64,000 nt of DNA, from positions 434,001 to 498,000 of the forward strand of contig CBDAMZ010000010.1 in assembly GCA_965197375.1 (NCBI GenBank), written 5' to 3'. The notes under the pieces were generated by a model. The model saw nothing but the letters and a program-made list of their open reading frames with translations. It ran no database searches and was not told the DNA's origin. Below, one piece after another: positions 1 through 10,600 of this stretch (its first letter is position 1; every line of letters begins with the position of its first letter). This stretch comes from CBDAMZ01 sp965197375 (lineage in GTDB: Bacteria; Acidobacteriota; Vicinamibacteria; Vicinamibacterales; UBA8438). A program made the position numbers and the translations under genes.

Positions 1-56
1 TCTCTGGTATCGACTTCGCCTCGAAAATCTCGCTCAAGAGTGTGCGGGTCGAACCA

Positions 57-1313
57 CTACTCTCGTTTGCGTCGCTGTCCGATGGCGTACAGATAACCGG
101 CTGTTCGGATAAAGATCTGGCCGTCCGATATAGCCGGAGAGCTCAAGCAATAGTCATCCAACGCATTCTCCGCCACAAGCTCGAACGTTGGTCCTGTCTT
201 GAACACGGTAGTTAACCCTGCCTCGTTTGTTACATAGATCTTCCCGTCCGCAAGCACTGGTGAAGCACTGTAGGTACCTGGCTGTATCCGTTGCTGCCCG
301 TAGACCAACTCTCCCGTCTTCGCGTCGTGGACATACACGATGCCTTGGTCATTCACAATGTAGACGTACTGCCCATCCGTAACAGGAGTCGGCACGTCCG
401 GTCCGTTGTCGCTCTTCCAGACAACATGCGAGGCCAGCACGTCGCCACGACCACCAGCCTTGAGAGCAAGCATCGGTCTGACACGGGTTGGTGCGTAGAT
501 CATGTCGTCCCACACCACCGGTGATGCCACGATGCGGTACGAGCGGCCGCGTTGAGGATTCAGCCCATCCGCACGCCAGAGCTCTCGGCCGGTCTCTGGA
601 TCGTGCCCGGTGACCGCGTCTCCTCCCGTGATGACAATTTCCTCGGCACCTTCGTACCGCAGAAGTGCCGGCGTTGTATACGAGTCAGGCGATTCCCATA
701 CCGCTTCGGTTGGCCGAACTTGACGCCACACCGTTTCGCCGGTATCACGATCAATCCTGAGGACGTACGACAGGTCATCGGTTCGCATGCCGTGCAGTAC
801 CTGAACGTACAACGCGTCCCCGTGTAGCAACGGTGACGAAGCATACCCCCAGTTGAGCCCGAACGCACCGTAGTCCCTGGGAATGTCGCGCATCCACAGC
901 TCGACACCGTCGAAGTCGAACGCCTTGAGGATGCCGGTACCAGTCATCACCCAAACACGCTCACCATCGGTTACCGGAGATGGTGACGACATGTTCTGCT
1001 TGCGTTCCCGATGGTTGCCACCACCCAGAAACCGCTTCCACACGGGTTGACCCGTGTCACGGTTTATAGACCACAGCTCCAGGTTCTCCCCGTCGGCAAC
1101 GCTCAGAAAGATCCTGTGTCCCCAGATAATCGGCGTGGAGCCGGTCCACTCAGGCATCTCGAGTTTCCACGCGACGTTTCGCCGCGTGTCCCATTCCACA
1201 GGGAGGTTCGTTTCAAGACTGACACCATTCCGCGTTGGACCTCGCCAGTTGGGCCAGTTTTCGGCAGACACCAAAACCTGGCTGGTGAGTGTGACCAACG
1301 CAGCGGAGCACAT
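57..1313 (-). CDS. Secreted PQQ-like beta-propeller protein
   Basis: Seen: about 418 residues of repeated blades with the PQQ/BamB-type pattern (for example DRDTGETVW, DPETGRELW, DAKTGELVY), each ending in a short TG-x-x-W/Y stretch, with GDA/DGK turn motifs. The N-terminus from the chosen ATG has a short hydrophobic stretch ending in VLVSA before ENWPNWRGP, so export is likely; the PNWRGP start is common in this family. A GTG 36 bases upstream also opens the frame but has no ribosome site, whereas the ATG at 1313 follows GGAAG. Family knowledge: these eight-bladed propellers are either quinoprotein dehydrogenase domains or protein-binding scaffolds. No catalytic partner domain is visible, so enzyme activity cannot be claimed. 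It is the last gene of a long minus-strand run. The bases from 1 to 56 hold nothing recognisable. Confidence 0.85.
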   Translation of the reverse strand: MCSAALVTLTSQVLVSAENWPNWRGPTRNGVSLETNLPVEWDTRRNVAWKLEMPEWTGSTPIIWGHRIFLSVADGENLELWSINRDTGQPVWKRFLGGGNHRERKQNMSSPSPVTDGERVWVMTGTGILKAFDFDGVELWMRDIPRDYGAFGLNWGYASSPLLHGDALYVQVLHGMRTDDLSYVLRIDRDTGETVWRQVRPTEAVWESPDSYTTPALLRYEGAEEIVITGGDAVTGHDPETGRELWRADGLNPQRGRSYRIVASPVVWDDMIYAPTRVRPMLALKAGGRGDVLASHVVWKSDNGPDVPTPVTDGQYVYIVNDQGIVYVHDAKTGELVYGQQRIQPGTYSASPVLADGKIYVTNEAGLTTVFKTGPTFELVAENALDDYCLSSPAISDGQIFIRTAGYLYAIGQRRKRE

Positions 1314-1366
1314 CACTTCCGCGCATCTTCCCACGCTATCCTCCGTCACATAGACGATGACAAGTC

Positions 1367-3439
1367 TTACCGAACCGTTTCAACGGACGCCGACGCTTCG
1401 GTAGCCGAACGGGCAAGGTCGATCAGAAACGCGTACTGTAAGGCGTGCTCACGATATTGACGGTATCGACCTGATGCCCCACCGTGACCGGCATCCATGT
1501 TGGTCTTGAGCAACAATAGGTGATCGTCGGTCTTGAGCGCCCGGAGCTTGGCCACCCATTTCGCCGGCTCCCAGTACTGAACCTGTGAATCGTGAAGTCC
1601 TGTCATTACCAACAGATGTGGGTACCCGTGGGCCTGGACGTTGTCGTACGGCGAGTACGACTTAATATAATCGTAGAACAGTTTGTCGTTTGGGTTGCCC
1701 CATTCGTCGTACTCACCGGTCGTTAGCGGTATGGTCTCGTCCAGCATCGTGGTAACGACGTCAACAAACGGCACCTGCGCGATGCCCCCCGCGAACACAT
1801 CAGGTCGCATATTAATCACGGCTCCTACCAACAGCCCGCCGGCACTGCCGCCAATCGCGAATAGTCGGTCTGGCCGAGTGTACTGCAGGTCGATCAGATG
1901 CTCGGCACACGCGATGAAGTCTGTGAAAGTGTGCCTTTTTCTAAGCAACTTGCCATCTTCGTACCACGGTCGGCCAAGTTCCGCGCCACCTCGCACGTGC
2001 GCGATCGCGAAGATGAAGCCTCGATCGAGCAAACTGAGCCTAGGCGAGTGAAAGCTTGCATCCGTGCTAATCCCGTACGAACCGTACCCGTACAGCAGCA
2101 ATGGGCTCGTCTGGTCCAACGGAGTCTCGTGGCGGGCAACGAGCGAAATCGGGATGCGAGTGCCGTCGGCGCCTGTCGCATACAGACGTTCTGTCCGATA
2201 ATGTGAGGTATCAAATACTCCGACCACCTCCTCACGCTTGAGCAATCGCCGCTCGCGTGTCACCATATCGTAGTCGTACGTTGAATTAGGCGTGCTCAAC
2301 GAGCTATATCCAAAACGCAGCATCTGTGTGTCAGGAATGCGGTTGTGCACATCGATGTACGCGTCGTAGGCCGGCTCAGGAAATTCGATCTCGTGCTCCC
2401 CAGCAGTACCCCAAGAACGGATACGCAGCCGGACCAAGCCATCCGTACGCTCCTGGAGCACTAGGTGATCGCAAAATATCTCGAACGTTTCTAATAACAC
2501 GTCGTCCCGATGCGGGATCACCTCTATCCACTGTTTAGGCGTTGATCCTGCCCCCTGTGTCTTCAGGAGCCGAAAATTCTTGGCGTTGGCATTACTACGC
2601 ACGTAGAAGTGGTCCCGGTAGTGATCGATGTGATACTCATGGCCGCGCTTCCGAGGCAGGAACACCGAAAGCATGCTGTTTGGGTGATCAGCGTCCAGGA
2701 CATGGTATTCCGTGGTAAGCGTGTGACACGAAGCCACCAGAATGAATCGCCGTGAGCGGCTTCGACCAACACTGCAGCTAAATGTCTCGTCAGCCTCATG
2801 ATAGACGCGCTTGTCCTTGGCCGCATCCTCTCCGAGACGGTGACGGTAGACCTCAAACGACCGAAGCGTCTTCGGGTGTTGGCGGGCGTAGAACACTGTG
2901 CGGCTATCGTTTGCCCAAACAAGATTGCTCGTGACGTCCGGGATCCGATCGGGCAGCATATCGCCCGTCACGAGGTCACGAAAACGGATGGCATACTGGC
3001 GCCGCCCGACGGTATCTGTTGCGTAGGCGAGAATAGCTTCGTCTGGGCTAACCTCTAAGGTGGGAACATCGCAGTACTCGTGAGCCGAGGCAACGTCGTT
3101 AACGTCGAGGATTGCTTGCTCCGATGTGCGGGCTTGTGGCTGGCAGTAGTAAACACGGTATTCCTTCCCTTCTTCGTACCGCCAGAAGTAGAGATGCGTC
3201 CCCTCTCGGAACGGAACCGACACGTCAGTCTGCTTGATACGTCCCTTGATCTCGTTAAACAGCTCTGCCTGAAACTCGTTCGTGTGGCCAAGTTTCTCGT
3301 CGACGTAAGCGTTTTCAGCCTCCAGGTAGGCAATCACCTCCGGATCGTCTCGCTCCCGGAGCCAGTAGTAGTCATCGATACGAACGTCACCGTGCATCTC
3401 CAGACGGTATGGCTGCTTCTTAGCGACAGGTCTGGGCAT
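1367..3439 (-). CDS. ptrB: Oligopeptidase B (S9A prolyl oligopeptidase family)
   Basis: A 690-residue serine peptidase with the oligopeptidase B layout: an N-terminal seven-bladed propeller (about residues 70-400) and a C-terminal alpha/beta hydrolase. The triad is visible: Ser532 in GGSAGG, Asp617 in GLHDSQV and His652 in AGHGGASGR. The N-terminus (PYRLEMHGDVRIDDYYWLRERDDPEVIAYLEAEN) matches family members and has no signal peptide, so it is cytosolic or periplasm-released only by other means. Known family role: cleavage after basic residues in short peptides. It lies 22 bases downstream of the tricorn protease gene and reads the same way, suggesting a shared peptide-breakdown role. Length is normal and no lesion is seen. 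Confidence 0.93.
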   Translation of the reverse strand: MPRPVAKKQPYRLEMHGDVRIDDYYWLRERDDPEVIAYLEAENAYVDEKLGHTNEFQAELFNEIKGRIKQTDVSVPFREGTHLYFWRYEEGKEYRVYYCQPQARTSEQAILDVNDVASAHEYCDVPTLEVSPDEAILAYATDTVGRRQYAIRFRDLVTGDMLPDRIPDVTSNLVWANDSRTVFYARQHPKTLRSFEVYRHRLGEDAAKDKRVYHEADETFSCSVGRSRSRRFILVASCHTLTTEYHVLDADHPNSMLSVFLPRKRGHEYHIDHYRDHFYVRSNANAKNFRLLKTQGAGSTPKQWIEVIPHRDDVLLETFEIFCDHLVLQERTDGLVRLRIRSWGTAGEHEIEFPEPAYDAYIDVHNRIPDTQMLRFGYSSLSTPNSTYDYDMVTRERRLLKREEVVGVFDTSHYRTERLYATGADGTRIPISLVARHETPLDQTSPLLLYGYGSYGISTDASFHSPRLSLLDRGFIFAIAHVRGGAELGRPWYEDGKLLRKRHTFTDFIACAEHLIDLQYTRPDRLFAIGGSAGGLLVGAVINMRPDVFAGGIAQVPFVDVVTTMLDETIPLTTGEYDEWGNPNDKLFYDYIKSYSPYDNVQAHGYPHLLVMTGLHDSQVQYWEPAKWVAKLRALKTDDHLLLLKTNMDAGHGGASGRYRQYREHALQYAFLIDLARSATEASASVETVR

Positions 3440-3461
3440 GTAGGGTGAGAACCTCTCGTCT

Positions 3462-6400
3462 CTACGGGGCCTTTACAGGCGCGGCAGGCCGCTTTGGCAA
3501 CGTGAGCGGATCGTCCTCGATCATACTCATCACTTCCGCCACAGCTCGCTCGAGTTGCGGGTCTCGACCAGCGATCACGGATTTCGGATCGTTCTCGACT
3601 ACCATGTCTGGCTCGACACCAATCCCCTCGATCACCCAGCTTCCGTCGAGAGCATTCGTGCCGTACTGAGGCACGTTCACCGTCCCACCATCGATCAGCT
3701 GCCCGTGGTTGGTGATGCCGATTACCCCGCCCCACGAACGCTTACCAATGAGTGGACCAAGGCCGGCCTCGCGAAATCTATAGGGGAAGATGTCACCATC
3801 TGAGGCCGAGTCCTCATCAAGGATACAGACGAGATGACCATGAAACACGGTGGATGGATAGGTGCCCGGCGTATCGAAGGTCCGCGCGAACCGGGTGCCG
3901 AGCAGTGACCGACTCAACCGCTCGATAAGCATCTGCGAAACGTTGCCCCCGCCATTCCCGCGAACGTCGATCACCAGCCCTTCCCTTCGGATCTGCCCGT
4001 AGAACCACTTAATGAACTCCCGAATTCCCTCGGCACCCATGTCCGGGATGTGAAGATACCCAACCCGCCCATCGGTCCACTCATCAACCTTACGTCGGTT
4101 CGCCTCCACCTCTTCAAGATAACGTAGTGCACGTTCGCTCGTAATCGGTTGGTACACAACCTCGCGGGCTCCCTCGACACTCGGCTGGTCGTTAAGGGTG
4201 AACCGCACAGGTCGATCCGCACGATACCTGAGGATCTGGTAGGGGTTATCGGTCGCCAGTAACGGCTCGCCATCGATCGCGAGCAGGTAATCGCCCTCGC
4301 GGGCATCAACCCCGATCTCCGAAAGCGGAGCGCGATACGACGGTTCCTCGTTATGTCCACGGTAGATCCGGGCTAGCCTAAACCGATTGGATGCCGCGTC
4401 CGGCTCGAACACAGCACCGGGGAGTGCGACCTGCGGACGCGCGGGCGTTTCCCAATCACCACCCGTAATGTAGGCGTGGCTGACGCTGAGTTCAGCTACC
4501 ATCTCACCGATCACGTAGTTGAGATCTGACCGGTGTGCCACGTGCGCAAGCAGGGGCCGGTACCGCCCCCGCAACGCCTCCCAATCGTAACCGTGCATGT
4601 TGTCGACGTAGAAGAAATCTCGGAAGCGTCGCCAGACCTCGTCGAAAATCTGCGCCCACTCCTGCGCTGGAACTCGGTCGACCATCAGCCCGAGAGTGGA
4701 GACCGGCTTCGCCTCGCCACCACTGGCCGGGTACACCTTGAAGTTGTCACCCTCCCGCACCAACAGCTGCTGACCATCGTTCGAAATCGCGTAGCCGGAA
4801 ACCCCTTCGGCGATCGTGTTGGATGTCCGGTCTTCAAAGGTGTAACCGTGCAGCTCGGGACGAAGGTCGCTGCGTCGCCCGTAGTATTGCGCGGTGCCGC
4901 GGATATAGAACACGCGGCCTGGGCCTGCACTCAGCCCCTCGTAGTTGTCAAACTCGACCGGCAACCGCACTACTCGTCGTGCTAGGCCGTCGAATTCAAT
5001 CGAGATTGGACTACCGGTCGACTCGATCGCGGCGCCCGCCTCTGAACCTTGAACCGGTTCTGTATCGGCACTCGCTCTATCCTCGTCGCCGTCGTCGTTG
5101 AGGATTACCTCATCACTCTCAGGCGGCAGCGGATGAATCACGTCCCCCCGCAGTGCCAGCGCGTAGATGCCGGTCTCTCGATCGACCAGGTAGTTCCACT
5201 CGAACGAACCGAGCTGTGGGGAAAACTGTCGATCTGACAGGTAGTAGAGGTAGTCGCCTTCAGGATCCCAGGCCGGGTTCCACTCGTGGAAGTACTCACC
5301 TGTAACCCGGTGCAGTGTCTTGTCCGCAGCGCGCCAGATAAAGATCGAACTGAAGTCGTTTGGTTCGGTTAACGAGAATGCCAGATACCCACCGTTGGGT
5401 GACCAGGTGTAGTCTCGAACTTGACCTCGTGCCTCATCGGCCACGTCGGTTAGCGTCTTGCTCTCAATGTCCAGCACGTAGAGTTCGCCATCCTTGTTAC
5501 TGAATGCCAAGGACTCCCCATCGGACGACCACACTGGCGCATACCGCATGGCCTGGCCACCCTCGGTCAGCTGGGTTGGCACACCAGCACCATCCTGCGG
5601 CACAACATAGATTTCTTCTTCTCCGGTGGCGTCTGACACAAACGCGATCCGACTGCCATCCGGCGACCACCGAGCCCATTTATCGTGGGCGGCCGAGCTC
5701 CGCGTGAGGTTTCGCGTCGGGCCATTCTCGATCGGTGCCGTAAAGATGTCTCCACGCGCAACAAAAAGCGCGCGCTCCCCTTTCGGGCTCAGCTCGAAGT
5801 CCTCAATTAGATTCGTGGCGGAGACCCGAGACGGACGCATGGCCACACCATCGTTTGGTACTACGACCGAGAGCTTTCGAGAACGCTGCTGGTCAATCTC
5901 GTACACCTCAAGCTCACCGTTCAGCTCGTAGATAATCTGGTTCTCTCCATCATCACTCGGCCATCGGACATCCCAGGTATCGCTGTTAGTTAACTGCGTG
6001 GTCACCTGCGCGCGCAGGTCAAACCCGTATAGATTGAGCGTCCCGCTGCGATCTGAGCTGAAGTAGATCGTGTTGCCGATCCACATCGGGTCGCGGTCGG
6101 TTCTGGGATGGTCGGTAATGCGCTCAACGGCATGGGTCTCGCGGTCGAAGAGATAGAGCTCCTGCGCCCAGCCGCCTTCGTAGCGCTTCCAGGTTCGAAA
6201 GTCGCGGAACAGCGGCGAGTAGATCACGCGTGTACCGTCAGGCGAGAGATCGCCAGCACCAGATTCTGGCATCGGTAGCGGCACCGGCAACCCCCCATTC
6301 ATGGACACCAAGAACAAGCGACTGTCTGACAGGGCGGTGCTGTAGCGGAGCGATCGAAACAGGACTGACTGCCCATCCGGTGTCCAGTCATACACCTGGT

Positions 6401-6764
6401 TGTCGTAGCCCCAGCGCGGAGGTAAGGGGCCCCTGGCCGGATAGTAAGTGAGTTGCTTCGGTATACCGCCTGTCGTCGGCATGATGTAAACTTGCTCATC
6501 ACCATCGTATTGCCCGCTGAATGCGATCCACCGTCCATCTGGCGAGAATTTCGGAAAGAGCTCTAGACCCGGATGAGCCGTCAGACGGGTCGCAGTGCCG
6601 CCTTGGCTCGACGCCACCCACAGGTCACCGGCGTAGCAAAAAACCACCCGATCGTTGTAGATGTCTGGAAACCGCAGCAGCATGGTCTGCGCCAAAGCCG
6701 GCGTGGCGCACACCACAATGAGAGCCGCCGACGCCATCAGCCACATCGGAAATCGTTTGCACAT
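3462..6764 (-). CDS. Tricorn protease homologue (S41 family), exported
   Basis: About 1,100 residues. Order: signal peptide (MCKRFPMWLM then a hydrophobic core ending TPALAQ), TolB/WD40-like propeller repeats with SPDGRWIAFSG and SPDGSRIAFVSD motifs (residues about 40-330 and 340-650), a helical bundle, a PDZ-like domain (about 800-890) and a C-terminal S41 core. Catalytic candidates match Thermoplasma tricorn: Ser-His in LSVSHAY near residue 761, Ser-Asp in EDSASDGD near 986, and the later Glu in GVEPDM. Family role: breakdown of oligopeptides, in archaea downstream of the proteasome. The frame opens further upstream at 6842, but the ATG at 6764 has a GGGGG ribosome site and starts a clean signal peptide, so it is preferred. 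The signal places this protein in the periplasm, unlike archaeal tricorn. Confidence 0.92.
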   Translation of the reverse strand: MCKRFPMWLMASAALIVVCATPALAQTMLLRFPDIYNDRVVFCYAGDLWVASSQGGTATRLTAHPGLELFPKFSPDGRWIAFSGQYDGDEQVYIMPTTGGIPKQLTYYPARGPLPPRWGYDNQVYDWTPDGQSVLFRSLRYSTALSDSRLFLVSMNGGLPVPLPMPESGAGDLSPDGTRVIYSPLFRDFRTWKRYEGGWAQELYLFDRETHAVERITDHPRTDRDPMWIGNTIYFSSDRSGTLNLYGFDLRAQVTTQLTNSDTWDVRWPSDDGENQIIYELNGELEVYEIDQQRSRKLSVVVPNDGVAMRPSRVSATNLIEDFELSPKGERALFVARGDIFTAPIENGPTRNLTRSSAAHDKWARWSPDGSRIAFVSDATGEEEIYVVPQDGAGVPTQLTEGGQAMRYAPVWSSDGESLAFSNKDGELYVLDIESKTLTDVADEARGQVRDYTWSPNGGYLAFSLTEPNDFSSIFIWRAADKTLHRVTGEYFHEWNPAWDPEGDYLYYLSDRQFSPQLGSFEWNYLVDRETGIYALALRGDVIHPLPPESDEVILNDDGDEDRASADTEPVQGSEAGAAIESTGSPISIEFDGLARRVVRLPVEFDNYEGLSAGPGRVFYIRGTAQYYGRRSDLRPELHGYTFEDRTSNTIAEGVSGYAISNDGQQLLVREGDNFKVYPASGGEAKPVSTLGLMVDRVPAQEWAQIFDEVWRRFRDFFYVDNMHGYDWEALRGRYRPLLAHVAHRSDLNYVIGEMVAELSVSHAYITGGDWETPARPQVALPGAVFEPDAASNRFRLARIYRGHNEEPSYRAPLSEIGVDAREGDYLLAIDGEPLLATDNPYQILRYRADRPVRFTLNDQPSVEGAREVVYQPITSERALRYLEEVEANRRKVDEWTDGRVGYLHIPDMGAEGIREFIKWFYGQIRREGLVIDVRGNGGGNVSQMLIERLSRSLLGTRFARTFDTPGTYPSTVFHGHLVCILDEDSASDGDIFPYRFREAGLGPLIGKRSWGGVIGITNHGQLIDGGTVNVPQYGTNALDGSWVIEGIGVEPDMVVENDPKSVIAGRDPQLERAVAEVMSMIEDDPLTLPKRPAAPVKAP

Positions 6765-6838
6765 CTTACCCCCTGACGTGACTGACGCGTCGCCTCGGTA
6801 TCTGGTAAAGCGCGCGGCGGATCCTGCTTCACGTGAGG

Positions 6839-7591
6839 TCATTTCTTAAGTGTTCGCTCCGTGTACGCGCGTACCGCTTTCTGCACAGCTGGCGAAGCCC
6901 ACGCTTCCAGTACTTCCTCGTCGATCGACTTCAGGTGGTGCGAGACGCGATCCTGGGTGGGCTGGCGCACCAAGCGCTTCGTTAAGGCGAACGAGGCGGA
7001 CGGGAATCGGCCCAGCCGTGCCGCGATTGCAATTGCCCGGTCTAGTAACCGTTCGGCCGGCACCAGTTCGTCGACGAATCCCTCCCTCAGAGCCTCGAGT
7101 GGCGCGCAGATCTCCCCCTCATAGATCAAGGCCTGTAAGCGGTTAGCCGGGACGGCGAATCGTAGGATCTCAAGTGCTATGCTGGGGAACGGCACACCAA
7201 CGGCAAGCTCCGGTACGCCAATTCGTCCCTCCCCGTCGGCCATCACTCGATAGTCGCACGCGCAGGCAAGAATGCAGCCGGCGGCGATCGCGTGACCGTT
7301 GATGGCCGCCACCAGCGGCTTGGGGAACGCGAACGCCTTGAAGAACGCGTCACCCAACGCTGGCAGAAATCGATCCACATAGGCGCGCCCCCCACCGGAC
7401 AGGCGGCGCAGGTCGACCCCGGCGGAAAAGATGCGACCGGTGCCGGTCAACACCACCGCCGTGGTCTCCGCGTGTAACAACGCCGTCAGCTCGATCGCCA
7501 GGGCCTCAAGCAACTCCGTATCGAACGCGTTCGCCTTGCCGTGTGCCAGACGAAGCAGGGTAACGTCGCCACGGGACTCTTTGTCAATCAT
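6839..7591 (-). CDS. Enoyl-CoA hydratase/isomerase family protein
   Basis: A 250-residue crotonase-fold protein starting MIDKESRGDVTLLRLAHGKANAFDTELLEAL. The family oxyanion-hole segments are visible: GRIFSAGVDLRRL and INGHAIAAGCILACACDYRVMADGEGRIGVPELAVGVPFP. The usual second catalytic Glu of true hydratases sits in the VPELAVGVP stretch, but one glutamate alone does not prove hydratase over isomerase or other crotonase activity. The open frame extends upstream to 7777 across the permease gene; the ATG at 7591 is where similarity to the family starts and lies 14 bases after the permease stop. Likely translated from the same message as its neighbours. Confidence 0.88.
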   Translation of the reverse strand: MIDKESRGDVTLLRLAHGKANAFDTELLEALAIELTALLHAETTAVVLTGTGRIFSAGVDLRRLSGGGRAYVDRFLPALGDAFFKAFAFPKPLVAAINGHAIAAGCILACACDYRVMADGEGRIGVPELAVGVPFPSIALEILRFAVPANRLQALIYEGEICAPLEALREGFVDELVPAERLLDRAIAIAARLGRFPSASFALTKRLVRQPTQDRVSHHLKSIDEEVLEAWASPAVQKAVRAYTERTLKK

Positions 7592-7605
7592 TGCTCGCGC
7601 GAGGG

Positions 7606-10600
7606 TTATTCCGTGCGGAGAGCTTCGAGGGGTGGAGACCTTACTGCAGCTATCGTCGCGGTAAGTGACGCCGTCAAGCCAGCCAGGACGACCACAAGGA
7701 TCAGCGAACCGAGCGAGAGAACCGGTACTCCCCTTCCCCGTTCCAGCCAGGCTGGCGCGACGGCCACGACCGCGCACACCGTGCCGGCCACCAGTCCGGC
7801 AAACAGCAACAGTGTGTTCTCCGCCAACACCAATAGCGAGAGGTGGCCGACATTGTACCCAACTGCCCTGAGAAGCGCCAGCTCCCGCCGGCGCTCGAGC
7901 ACGTTCCGCAACAGCACGGCGCCGAGCCCGAAGGTGCCAAGGATCAGGCCGAGCCCCCCGAGCATCTGGAACGTCGCGAGATAGGTGTTCTCGACTCTAT
8001 GGAACGCGGCGAGACGCTCCGCGGCCGAGACAACGTCGAAGCCGAAGTCTATCAGGCGGTCCTCGAGCACCGCGGCGACCTCGGGGGCCCGCTCCGGTGC
8101 AACATCGATAAAAAAGGCACGATAACCGTCGTGGTCGGGGAACACCCGCGTAAAGTGATGCTCAGCGACCAAAAGTTCCCGCTGGAAGATACTGTCGGAA
8201 AGTACCGCGACGATCCGAAGTCGTATCGGTCGATCAGTATCGCGGTGCAACACGAAGTCATCGCCAACCGAAAGGTGGAGGGCGTAAGTCAATGACGTTG
8301 CGTCAGCGATCGCCGGAATCGCCCCGTCGGCAAACTCGCGGTTCAGTAATAACCAGGGGTTCTCTGACTCCTCTGGTGCCGCGGCTATCGTCGCCCCGAA
8401 CGCAAACCGGCCGGCTTGGACGAACGCATCTGTCGGGGCAAGGATACGCGGGTCCTTCGCCTGATAGAGGTTGAGACAGCTGGCGTCCTCACCAGGCCGG
8501 ACACGAAATCGTGTCAGGGTCACGCCTTCGAGCGGCCCGCCGTCGTACAAGTCAGACAGGTTCAACGCGTCGCGGCCGCTATCGGTCGCCGGATCATGCG
8601 CGATCGGGAGCAGCGTCTCAGCCAGCAAGGTGAAACCACCGGTCCCGGACTGCGGGTCCAGTTCAACTTCACCGCCCTCGCGGCGGAACGTATCGACGGC
8701 GACGATGATGAACACGGCCGAGGCAATCAGGGCGATGCTCAACACGCTGCGGCCCGGGCGATAGCTTGCGTTCCGGAAACCGACTTGAGAGAGAGACCAT
8801 GGGCCCGTGGTGTGACGGCTCGGCCTGGCGTGCAACCATGCCCACGCGAAGGTCAGCATAGCGCACAGCAGAAACAGCCCACCGCCAAAAAAGCCCTCCG
8901 TCTCACCCAGTACCTCGAACAAGGCAAGCACCACGAGCCCGAGACCCAACGCCGTCAACGTGAGCCCGACGGTCCAGGCACGAGATTGTGCGGGGGGCAC
9001 GGAGACACCACCGCTCACCGGTGCCCCCGTCGCCTCGGAGACCGTACCCGAGAGCAGGCTCCGCGGAGACGCCGGTGCTATGGCCCTGAACGTCCACGCA
9101 ATCGACCCGAAGGCGGCAAGAATTCCGCCAGCGGCACCACTCGTCAGGACCGCCGGAGAAATGTGCAACGTCAACCGCGTCGTGCCAACCGCGTCCACCC
9201 ATAGTGTTCGCAAACCCCACATAATAAGATCAGCGTACGCGATCGCGCCGACCACGCCGAGGACGCTGCCGGCCACCGACAACACAAACGCCTCGACCCA
9301 AAACAGGCCACGAATTGACACGGCCGGGAATCCGGTCGCGCGCAGGACGCCGATCTCCTTCAGTCGCTGTTCGATTCCGAGCCGGAAAAAAAGACCGGCG
9401 AGCAGTAGTGCCGACACCACCAAGAAGAAGCTGAAGTAGATGAAGTACAGCCCGAAATCTGTCGCTCCGGCTGACGCCTCAAGCGCCAGCGTCCGGGCTG
9501 GATAAACGACAAAGCCGGTCGCCATCGGGTCGAGCAACGACCGGAAGATGGCGCGAAACTGCTCGCGAGACGTTGCTAGGTTCGCTCCGTTCGGTGGGAA
9601 GAGGCGTACGGACGTAAGCTGGCCCCACCGCGACGCCCATAAACTCTGGCCCGCGTCTAGCGGGATGAAGGCCTTTGGCGTCGTTCGATAGTCGTCCCAG
9701 TAGTCTTCGTCTTGAGACCGAATCAGGCCGAGGTCGATCTCAAAGGGCGGATCCCACGCCATAACATCATTGGCTTCGGTAATCCCTGGGTAGACCGGCG
9801 CCAAGTCACGGTCGGCGGCCAGGCCTTCGATGGGCACGATGTCGGCAACCCGCCATGCCGTCTCGCGTGTCGATAGGCGCCCCTCATCTTCCCAAACGTA
9901 GTACTTGACCGTGAGCGTGTCTCCCAGCGCAGCATCGAGATCGTCGGCGGCCCATGTGTTTAAAACGACCGGCGTTGGCTGACCGGGCGCCGCCGTGATC
10001 TCCTCCCCCGTCAGAACCGCCAAGCGAAGCGCGGTAACTAGCGAGTAGGGGATCAGGCGATTGCCCACCCGGAGCTGGGTCGCGAGGTAAGTGAGCACCG
10101 GCTCCGCACGGAACCCGAGCCGCTGGGCCGTGGCCTCCACGGCCGCGACGGCTTGGTCATTGATGAGACCGGCCGCCGACTCCACCGCGAACGTGTCGTG
10201 CGCGGGCAGCGGTCGGAGCCGAAGGCCCAGGTCCTCCAACGTCGCAGCATCTCGCACAGCAGCCTCGGCGGTCGCCAGTCGCACCATCGCGTTCCGGTTC
10301 TCCAGTGACTGGCCGCCGACCCCGAGCAAAATTGTGTTAACCTGGCCCTCTTGCTCTAGCTCCCCTTGGAGCCGTGTCAGCGGCACGAACACGGACCGCG
10401 CCAGCCCCTGCTGGGGCCGGAACGAGAACTCGCCCAGCTCACCGGCGGACAGCACTCCTTCAATGCCGAGCCGCAGGGTACGACCAACGTCGTCGCGCTG
10501 CCCGTGAAGAGTGCTGATAGGCACGGCCGAAGGCTTCTCCACACGGACGAGCAACGTCTGGCCGATCTCGGCGTCGAGCTCACGAGCTAGGCCCTCGCTG

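Noticed and set aside
8416..9204. A 262-codon open frame on the plus strand
   Set aside because: It lies entirely opposite the FtsX-type permease, has an arginine/glutamine-rich shadow composition and no ribosome site or family match.
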